From NCBI GenBank assembly GCA_011800805.1, contig MPNW01001393.1, positions 17,409 to 31,754 on the forward strand: a stretch of 14,346 nt of DNA, written 5' to 3'. The stretch is from Hirudo medicinalis (taxonomy: Eukaryota; Annelida; Clitellata; Hirudinida; Hirudinidae). Positions 7,701-14,346 of the stretch are shown piece after piece. The position numbers were made by a program, and so were the translations under genes. The first letter of the stretch is position 1, and each line of letters begins with the position of its first letter. The notes beneath the pieces were generated by a model. The model was not told the origin of the DNA. It searched no databases and worked only from the letters and a program-made list of their open reading frames with translations.

Positions 7701-7724
7701 GTAAGGTTAAGGTTAGGGTTAGGC
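7701..7724. repeat. Short TTAGGG-like degenerate repeat
   Basis: GGTTAAGGTTAGGGTTAGG resembles two or three imperfect telomere-type units, with further scattered TTAGGG/TTAGG copies up to about 7756. It lies just beyond the 5' truncation of the retrotransposon remnant. Too short to be called an interstitial telomere. Confidence 0.4.
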
Positions 7725-7966
7725 AAGGGAGGAGTAGGATTAGGGATGGAGTTAGGTACCAAAAGTACCTGAGAATTGCCTGATAGGGAAGGGTGATGAG
7801 GCGTGTTGGCGATTGATTCATGAATTTTGGCGATTCTTTTTTAATTTACAGAAATCATATTCTTTGATTAACTTTTAACTACATAACATATTCATAAAAT
7901 TTTAATTTAAATATTTCTTACGATGAATAATATTTGTTATGATGATTTTCATTTGCAGATAATCAT

Positions 7967-8160
7967 ACACCGACGTGCTACATGTTAGACTTGCTCTCTG
8001 TAAACAAGGTGTTCACGTCAAAATAGGTCGACAACATGGCGTATTTTACCATTTAACTGCTTCAATAAGTTTATAGAAGGAAAGAATATTTTATTGTACA
8101 GACGTTTCTTACAAACTGATCATTCTTCTCCCCCAATAAATCGTTCGCCCGTTTTCACCG
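7967..8160 (+). other. Hypothetical 3'UTR terminal exon of the FN3 gene
   Basis: TTTTCATTTGCAG (ends 7966) is a good acceptor that could pair with the consensus donor at 5211. AATAAA follows at 8135-8140. The segment has no long open frame, consistent with untranslated sequence. This is a speculative pairing across 2.7 kb, offered only because the donor after the stop codon needs a partner. Confidence 0.18.
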
Positions 8161-8363
8161 TCTTGAAGTGGAAGAAAATGTTTGTTAGGCCCTGAAAATA
8201 AAAATAAGCGAGGGTCATCGTGATGAAAAGAATACATTCGTCCTTGACATTCTAAAACCTTCTGGGCTTTACAAGCGTTCAATTAAAGCAGCCCATCTAC
8301 GAATATCTACGAATCGCGTTGCTAATCATCTAGTTATGTAAAGGACGTTAATCAGCAACAACA

Positions 8364-8417
8364 ACAACAGCTTATCTACGCTGTGTTGTCACAACAGCTT
8401 ATCTACGCTGTGTTGTC
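8364..8417. repeat. Exact 27-bp tandem duplication
   Basis: Two identical adjacent copies run 8364-8390 and 8391-8417. Each begins ACAACAG and ends CTGTGTTGTC, so each copy can form a small hairpin (ACAACAG pairing with CTGTGTTGT, one bulge). Confidence 0.95.
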
Positions 8418-9511
8418 GTTTTAAGTCGTAAAGAACCATTGAAGCTGATTGGACTCAACCATAACTTTGGGCTCCCGGTCCCCACTGCCGTTAATGATGT
8501 CGATAATCACGGGTCGATATCGCTGGAAATTAATTTATCTCGAGCAGAGGCGAGAATTTTTATCTCCGAATAATTTGGAAAGTGGTGATTGGGTTAGGAA
8601 ATTGAGATTATTCTAACGTTTGTTTCCATCACCGGGATGTGCAGCAGGCCGGAAAATGTCATGTCCGGAATGTGCGTGATTTGTTTGTTCGTGGAGTAAT
8701 TGGAGGTTTGAAGGACAGACAGAGATGTTTTTATTTCGAATGAAATTTTACTTTTGTTTTGTTTTTAACAACAATAAACGTTCAAATACAAATCAGATTT
8801 TTACGACAAACATTCATTAAGGCGACAGATCATAAAAGTAGGTTTGAGATGAGTTTAGAATTTTTATGTTTGAAGAAATGATTGAGAAAAATGCTTAATA
8901 ATTAATTTCATTAGACAAAAACATTTTATTAGCATCGTCATGAGCTACTTTGCATGGAGGACACACGCTTATTTTCAACGTCATCGACGAATCACAATTT
9001 CTCTTCATTCATCTCTTCTTTTTGTTGCTTCAATAAAATCGTCACGAATGCGAACCAAATTCATTTGTAAATGCTATCTGCCAAAAACGAATTTTTTTTA
9101 AAAGAAATTCAGAAAATCTTCGCTGTCTCTAAAACTTAAATTATGTTCTAATCAAGAATAATTTCTCCGAATATTGGAAATTTTACTGATTAATTAAGCG
9201 CAGTACCACGCTAACTCCAAGCGACCCGAAATATTCTTGCAATTTGTTTAAGAAATGAACACAAAAATTATGAAGCAAATTTCTTTTTCCAGAAATTGAA
9301 TAAGAAAAGTCTCTTTTTATAGATTGTTGAGCTCAAGTTATTGTCAGTGAGTCACCGTAGAGCTAAGGATTAGCCAAAATGCAGAATTCGAACTTACTTT
9401 CCAAGAAAATGCAGGTTATTTGTCGGAAGTCAATTTGAATGAAGGTCAAGGAAATATTTCTTGGCTGATGGACATTTGAGAAAACAATTTAAAACCAGAC
9501 ATTAATTATAT
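8418..9511. other. Non-coding stretch, nothing recognised
   Basis: No open frame of useful length, no splice-bounded coding segment and no strong repeat was seen on either strand. AT-rich and unique-looking. Confidence 0.5.
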
Positions 9512-9584
9512 CCAGCGCCGGATTTACCCGGGTGGAGGCCCCGGTGCAATGTGATGAAGGAGGCCTACAGGCCACTGCGCCGGT
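9512..9584 (+). mobile_element. hAT-like MITE fragment, copy 1 of 73-bp family
   Basis: It starts CCAGCGCCGGATTTACCCGG, with the CAGNGCCGGATTTA-type end typical of some hAT elements, and ends GCCACTGCGCCGGT. The whole block matches 12278-12350 with 12 differences in 73 positions by eye (about 84%). It is much more GC-rich than its flanks. No 8-bp target duplication was recognised. Confidence 0.65.
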
Positions 9585-9860
9585 GAAACTCAAAAAGATC
9601 AGATTGATTGTTCAATGATCGGTTGTCTAACCTGGCTCTGATGATTAGAGTCCGACATTCTGCGTGAGATCAACATTGAGGACCTGGTAACCGAATTTGC
9701 AAAGATGAAAGCACGGAGAGTTTCATTTCTTTAACGCTAAGCTTTTAGTAGAAGAGAAGACTTTACTTAGTTGTTGTCTGGTTCAATGATATTACAATGA
9801 CAATGTTATGCACATTGTACAAAGCATGGTACTGCCAGATTGCGCAAGAGACATTTGCGA

Positions 9861-10018
9861 CCAGTGCCGGATTTAGGCATGGTCGAAATGTGCCACTGTA
9901 TAGTGGTCTCCACCAACCAAAGAAACCACTTTTTGCTTGTCATGGAGAGTGCAGGACTGAGGTTGTGGTCCTCCAGTGGTGGAGGCCCTGTGCAATGACC
10001 ATGCCTAAATCCAGGACT
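9861..10018. mobile_element. Foldback MITE with 16-bp perfect inverted ends, hAT-like
   Basis: The left arm, CCAGTGCCGGATTTAGGCAT then GGTC, is matched at the right end by GACCATGCCTAAATCC. This gives a perfect 16-bp inverted repeat (GGATTTAGGCATGGTC at about 9869-9884 and its complement at 9997-10012). The similarity continues imperfectly inwards to CTCCACC/GGTGGAG. The left end shares CCAGNGCCGGATTTA with the 73-bp family. Open frames of about 75-80 residues on both strands across it are products of the palindromic structure. No clear target duplication. Confidence 0.75.
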
Positions 10019-11340
10019 CCTCACATCTGGCACAAATAGCCACGCTGTACTGGATGTTTTACAAGTGATTCTAAATTAAGATCTATTGGAACACTGAAAA
10101 AAGTCGCAGGAAACATCAGAATGTTTATTGTATGAAAAAAAGCTGATTGGATACCGAAGTCTTGAGAATATGCATTGAGAGGTGCCAGTAATGGAGACAG
10201 AATTCGAGCATGGAAACCAGAGAACAAGTCACACATATTAAACACTTTATTGACAATCTAAACTATTTTATTCAAAATCGCGAGAGTAAAACTAAATTCA
10301 TTATGATAAAACATCGCAAAGACCAACACTTTCAAGGAATTGATAAAAATAGCCAAGCTTCATAAGTTTATTTGCATCCCCAACTTAATCAGTCAAACTA
10401 CGATTATGTCTTATGTGGGCAAACACGAACTAGTTAGGATTTCATAAAAATTACTTCATATGAAATGTATTTACATCTACATAACCAATAATTAGCAACA
10501 AAATGCTCCGACACAGCTAAGCAGCCAGTGACTTCACCGTTCTTCAGCGTTAATGCTTATACTGCACTCAAAATGGAGTTAAATTTCTCATTATTGTCTT
10601 AGTAAAGACTGAAATGTTAAAATAACAAGTGCAAATGTAGTCGTAATCGCCCCTTAATTGTGTCGAATTTGAATGAACTTTGTCGTGGTATGATCAGTTA
10701 GCAACAGCGAAAGTCTTGGACCTTCTGAATGCGTTCTTGTCCCAGAAACCTATTCCAACAAGAGGTGATAAGCTAAACTTCTAATTCATGTCACGAGTGC
10801 AAACAAGTACCTTTTATCTTCCTTCAATGATCCTAATAAAGGGCTTCTTCTTTATTGGAAAAAGCTTGGAAGATCCATCTCGTCTCGTGTACCACTTTTG
10901 TAAGAAGTGTCTTCGATGATATGATCAGGTTCCAACAGAGGCAAACTTTGGTCTCACGAAGAAACGTAATGCTAGGATCGTAGCATCACAATTACACAAC
11001 TAGCTACTTAGCAACTTACCTACCACTTAAGTGAATCACTAGCTAGAAAAATAATTTACAACGCATCATGTCTTCATTCGGTATAAATACCACATGCTTG
11101 CGACTAAAAAAGCATCATAAAATCTAACTCATCCAGGCAACATTATTAACTTACTTCCAATCACGGCAATAAAAATCAGAGCTCACCATGAAATTGAGCG
11201 TTCCAAAAAAAAATGAACCACTTATTCAACAGATCTAGAATATTATGCAAATGCAATATAGATAATACAGCTTGTAGATTTAATTGATCGGAATACCTTC
11301 GTTTCATGCACATTTCAATCAAATCGTCCTGCAATTGTTT
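10019..11340. other. Non-coding stretch, nothing recognised
   Basis: AT-rich sequence with several short CTAGCTAG-type palindromes (about 11000-11045). No coding segment with splice sites, no RNA gene signature and no clear repeat family was seen. Confidence 0.5.
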
Positions 11341-11345
11341 GTTAA

Positions 11346-11525
11346 TGTCCGTTGCATAGCTAGATGATTAGGACGGTAACGGCACCCCAAATTGCTTATC
11401 AGCGTCCTAAATAATATTAATTGTTTATTAACGTTCTAGCTAGCTGTCTATTAACGCCCCAATTTATTTATTTGATCAAAGTCCGCTGCACGATTAAGAT
11501 GATTTGAACTACTAACGTCCCAACG
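11346..11525. repeat. Diverged duplication, about 134-bp spacing
   Basis: GTCCGTTGCATAGCTAGATG at 11347 and GTCCGCTGCACGATTAAGAT at 11481 head similar stretches. Both continue with a GATGATT-like piece and a TAACG box. Additional TTAACGTTC, TTAACGCCCC and CTAACGTCCC boxes recur between and after them. It looks like an old, decayed tandem repeat. Confidence 0.4.
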
Positions 11526-12277
11526 CTTCTTGTTTTTATATGAATTCCTAGGTTACGAAATCATTCCGCATGTGAAAATCTCTTTTGTACTAGAAAATAT
11601 TTCGTAAAGTAAGAGTTAACGAATTTAATAAATTATTTTATGTGCACATTATTTTGAAACATTTTCGTCAATTTAATGGCATTTTGATTTTGAACGAGTT
11701 GTAACAGGGAACTATATCCCCTCCAATCATTTTGTATAACTAAGAATGGCGTCATTTGATCGTAAATACAACGTAGTTCCAACGTGAATTGCAGGTTCAA
11801 ATTTAGTTATTAGGCAAATTTATAGATTCCGTTAATGTTAATTATTATCACTATTATTATTATTATCGTTATTATTATTATCATTATTATAATTAACAAA
11901 TACTTTGCAAATTGAATCGGATAATTTAGTCGCTATCTTACTTTGATTATACTTTTATTTGCTCTCTTAAAACGGCTTCGCTCTATATATAACCTTGAAA
12001 TATTATTTTGAAATAATCACTTTAAATCACTAAAAAGGCTTTGGCCAAATTTCAAGAGCAAGTTCCACTTTATTAAACTCATTTAAACCTAATTTGTTAA
12101 TCAGTCTACAAATTATTTAATGATATTTACCAACAAAAACAATACAAAATTGAATGCAGAAATATTTTTTAATATTCATTAAAAAACTTGCAGATTCCTC
12201 AAGATAATTTGTTATGCAATCAAAAAGATCGAAAAAGACCAGTAGGTTCATGGCAATTAACATTTCGTTAAACAGAA
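11526..12277. other. Non-coding stretch with a degenerate (TTA)n tract
   Basis: A degenerate TTATTA tract with CAC, CG and CA interruptions lies at about 11838-11896. Otherwise the sequence is AT-rich with no gene seen. A 74-residue minus-strand frame at about 12117-12341 enters the MITE and is judged incidental. Confidence 0.55.
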
Positions 12278-12350
12278 CCAGCGCAGGATTTACCCAGATG
12301 GAGGCCCCGTTGTAGTGTGATGATGGAGTCCCATATGCCACTACGCCGGT
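12278..12350 (+). mobile_element. hAT-like MITE fragment, copy 2 of 73-bp family
   Basis: It begins CCAGCGCAGGATTTACCCAG and ends GCCACTACGCCGGT. It aligns without gaps to 9512-9584 in the same orientation. Similarity stops at the same point on both sides, which defines the element. GC-rich sequence (CCCGTTCGGCGGCTGGTCGCC) follows it but is not shared with copy 1. Confidence 0.65.
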
Positions 12351-12760
12351 CCCGTTCGGCGGCTGGTCGCCATGACCGATTGGAAATTGCCCTAGAGTTT
12401 CGGGGAAAGAACGAGAGTAGAGACCAATAAATGCATTGGAAGATTATCTAAATAGGAAACATTTGCAATAAGGATGAAAACTTTTAATTACAATGATTCG
12501 ATGAAGAAAGCACAAAGCTAAATTAACGTAGAAAAATGTTTGATTTTTTTTTCAATTTACCTAAATTCTAATTTATCAAAATAAATCAAATTAAAAAAGA
12601 TTTGAACAGATCTGGTATATTTTACATAGTCATTTACTCAAAAAATACTCAACCACGGTAAATAAAATTCTGTGAAAATTAATGACATCAAAAATGTTTA
12701 AAATAATACATTATTCAATAAATATTGATCAATCTGAGATGCAAGTCGAGATTTTTTTTT

Positions 12761-12810
12761 CTTTGGTTGGTGGAGTGTAGTGGCACATCCTGACCATGCT
12801 TAAATCCGTG
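12761..12810 (-). mobile_element. Partial, inverted copy of the foldback MITE
   Basis: CTTTGGTTGGTGGAG, then GTGGCACAT and GACCATGCTTAAATCC, is the reverse complement of the left arm of the element at 9861, with some substitutions and a deletion of about 9 bp. Only one arm is present. Confidence 0.65.
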
Positions 12811-13522
12811 ATTGATTAAATCTAATTTAATTTGGCATACTTTTGGTCTGGTATTATCGCTTAAAAAGGTTTATAATTTTCGAAACAATTCGCCATTACT
12901 TATGAGTTTTCTGATGCAAAACGATTGGCATTAGATTTGCTGAACATTCGAGTAGGATACCAGTTTCGTGGTTTGAAATTCTTCTGCTTTATTGGGTTGT
13001 TCTCTTCTGAAAAATTATTCACTAGGGTTTACTATGCTCATCATCTTTAATGTGATATTTTCATAACTCTGTTATTAAAAGAAACCGTTAGCAACAGGCC
13101 ACCGATAGAAATTTCTGGCACCTAAGCAGAGCTTATGTTATGTCAATTTGGTAATGGAAAAAAAATGATCATGCTTGTAATATTTTAATATTTTAAAATT
13201 GCCGGGCTTCTGGGCAATTTTTTTCTTGCCTTCCTGCCTCCTCGGCGGCACTAGCAATATGCATACCTGCGTGTATGTGCAGACCTGCATGCTATTCAAA
13301 CGTTGCCAGCTTGTGAGGCTTGGAAAAAAATCAAGTCCAAAGTTATTTGGCTCAACTTAGGTTGTTCATATCCAATACCTTTTATGTACCAATTCAATCG
13401 GTGGACCGCTAGGACTAAGAAAGAATATCAGAAGTGGCTTCCGTCTAATATAGATCCTATTTCTCTTTCTATTTCAACCAATCTTGTATCTAGCCCTGAG
13501 GCTGCATGCAACTGTACCATTT
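12811..13522. other. Non-coding stretch, nothing recognised
   Basis: It holds a small C/G-rich patch (about 13225-13255, CTTGCCTTCCTGCCTCCTCG) and an 80-residue plus-strand frame at 13303-13545. That frame has no recognisable motif and overlaps the poly(A) region of the minus-strand gene. I do not call a gene. Confidence 0.45.
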
Positions 13523-13539
13523 TTTATTATGTTTTTATT
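13523..13539 (-). terminator. Tandem poly(A) signals for the zinc-finger gene
   Basis: On the minus strand AATAAA occurs twice, at 13539-13534 and 13528-13523, starting 13 bp after the TAA stop. This suggests a very short 3'UTR. Confidence 0.5.
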
Positions 13540-13552
13540 TTGTAGCGCTTAT

Positions 13553-14346
13553 TTATGAATGGCTGGCTTTCAGATGAGGTTTTGAACTTGTGGAATTTTT
13601 TCTCCATAAATCCATGATCGTCCGATTCAGCTTCGATCTCGCTGTTACTGGCATAAGTGCATTCTTTACATTTCTACTGTCAGACTTTAAGTAAGAGGTA
13701 GATGACTTGGAGGGAGACGCAACCGAGGAATTAAGACTACTGGACAATCTCGTGACTTTACTTTCCATTTTGACAGGAGGAAGATTGGTCGAAGTCTTAT
13801 CCTGTTCTTCTTCGTTTGGCAGTTCAAAAATCGGGGTGCCATCCTTATTCGAGAGGGCCATGGTCACTATGCCATTGCTGTCATCAATGGGTATGATGGC
13901 ATTAAAGAGCACCAATTCATCTCTGACAGAAACATTCTTTGATGGATGGAATTTGATACAGTGGGCCCTAACGATGGCTTTGCTTTTGCTGTTCCCGAAT
14001 CCACAATGACGACATGTGTAAACTTTCTTCCTGAGGTGGACATGGAGAATGTGCAGACGAATATCCCTCCTGTTCCATTTGGAAATTACTCCGCAGTAAT
14101 GGCATTTGAATTGTCTCTTGATGATACCTGAATTAATGTCACTGTCCTTCAATGGGGACCTGGCAGAACTATGGTCTCTGCTTTCCTCATCATCTTCATC
14201 GTCCGGTTCTTTTTTTACGCTCTCATCGAAGTTGGAACTCATTTGGGAACACATCTCATCCACCACCATCTCTCCGATGGACTGGTCAGCAGAGTCGTCC
14301 TTTATCTGACGTTTGACTGCAACATAAGGCATTCCGGCATGGTGCA
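13553..14346 (-). CDS. Two-finger C2H2 zinc-finger protein, 3'-terminal exon (partial)
   Basis: The frame is open from the right edge to a TAA at 13555-13553. The Met at 14332 gives 259 residues, but the frame stays open above it, so the true start may lie outside. Residues 12-55 are acidic and Ser-rich (KKEPDDEDDEES). Finger 1 has C77, C80, H94 and H99. Finger 2 has C107, C110, H124 and H129. They are joined by a seven-residue linker, LRKKVYT. Both fingers have 13 residues between the second Cys and first His instead of the usual 12. Residues 181-259 are Ser- and Lys-rich and probably disordered. VKKE (residues 39-42) and VKME (187-190) fit the SUMO-acceptor pattern. It is likely a nuclear DNA- or RNA-binding regulator. 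The orthologue is not recognised. Confidence 0.8.
   Translation of the reverse strand, partial: HHAGMPYVAVKRQIKDDSADQSIGEMVVDEMCSQMSSNFDESVKKEPDDEDDEESRDHSSARSPLKDSDINSGIIKRQFKCHYCGVISKWNRRDIRLHILHVHLRKKVYTCRHCGFGNSKSKAIVRAHCIKFHPSKNVSVRDELVLFNAIIPIDDSNGIVTMALSNKDGTPIFELPNEEEQDKTSTNLPPVKMESKVTRLSSSLNSSVASPSKSSTSYLKSDSRNVKNALMPVTARSKLNRTIMDLWRKNSTSSKPHLKASHS

Noticed and set aside
7701..7760. Interstitial telomere
   Set aside because: Only two or three imperfect TTAGGG units, which can occur by chance in this G-rich patch.
9797..10039. Open frames on both strands of about 75-80 residues
   Set aside because: They cover the foldback MITE, whose inverted arms give mirrored frames. No protein motif.
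13303..13545. 80-residue plus-strand open frame
   Set aside because: No family features, and it overlaps the 3' end and poly(A) signals of the better supported minus-strand zinc-finger gene.

Overview
This window looks like nuclear DNA from an animal, most likely an invertebrate. The sequence is AT-rich, coding segments are short and separated by introns, and their splice sites are GT/AG. One exon encodes a fibronectin type III (FN3) domain and the next encodes a membrane span. Repeats are abundant: microsatellites, minisatellites, and remnants of a non-LTR retrotransposon, a piggyBac-like transposon and hAT-type MITEs. I see no operon, CRISPR array, rRNA or tRNA gene, or phage module. I cannot name the species. 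The repeat types are compatible with many marine invertebrates, and that is only an inference.

Left part (1-2050). A minus-strand open segment (1-154) with a Thr-rich, microsatellite-encoded end looks like part of an exon of a gene lying to the left. It is followed by an ATTAC repeat, a decayed N-terminal fragment of a piggyBac-like transposase (470-735), and an older mosaic resembling hAT and SINE sequence (about 790-1000). Three perfect TGACGTCA palindromes and a long pure-AT tract complete this part.

Centre (2050-8160). This holds the 3' half of a plus-strand gene for a type I membrane protein of the FN3/Ig-superfamily cell-surface class. I reconstruct an FN3 exon (2638-2955), a transmembrane exon (3842-4003) and a cytoplasmic C-terminal exon (5085-5191 plus a short 3'UTR). 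A possible 60-nt exon (2079-2138) lies upstream. All the coding junctions are phase 1 and fit together. The tail would end in a class I PDZ-ligand-like sequence. The intron before the membrane exon is mostly a roughly 30-copy 17-bp minisatellite that stops 19 bp from the splice acceptor. The next intron carries a 10-bp tandem repeat with a 60-bp higher-order period. The region after the stop contains a dead CR1-like reverse transcriptase on the minus strand.

Right part (8160-13520). No gene is recognisable. There are two copies of a 73-bp hAT-like MITE, a foldback MITE with a second partial copy, an exact 27-bp tandem duplication and a diverged 134-bp-spaced duplication.

Right end (13523-14346). 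This is the 3'-terminal exon of a minus-strand gene for a two-finger C2H2 zinc-finger protein with an acidic N-terminal part and two SUMO-acceptor-like motifs. Tandem poly(A) signals lie just after the stop. The rest of the gene lies beyond the right edge.

I did not find a convincing new molecular system. The most distinctive signals are the membrane-protein exon reconstruction with two alternative ends, and the two structured tandem arrays in its introns.
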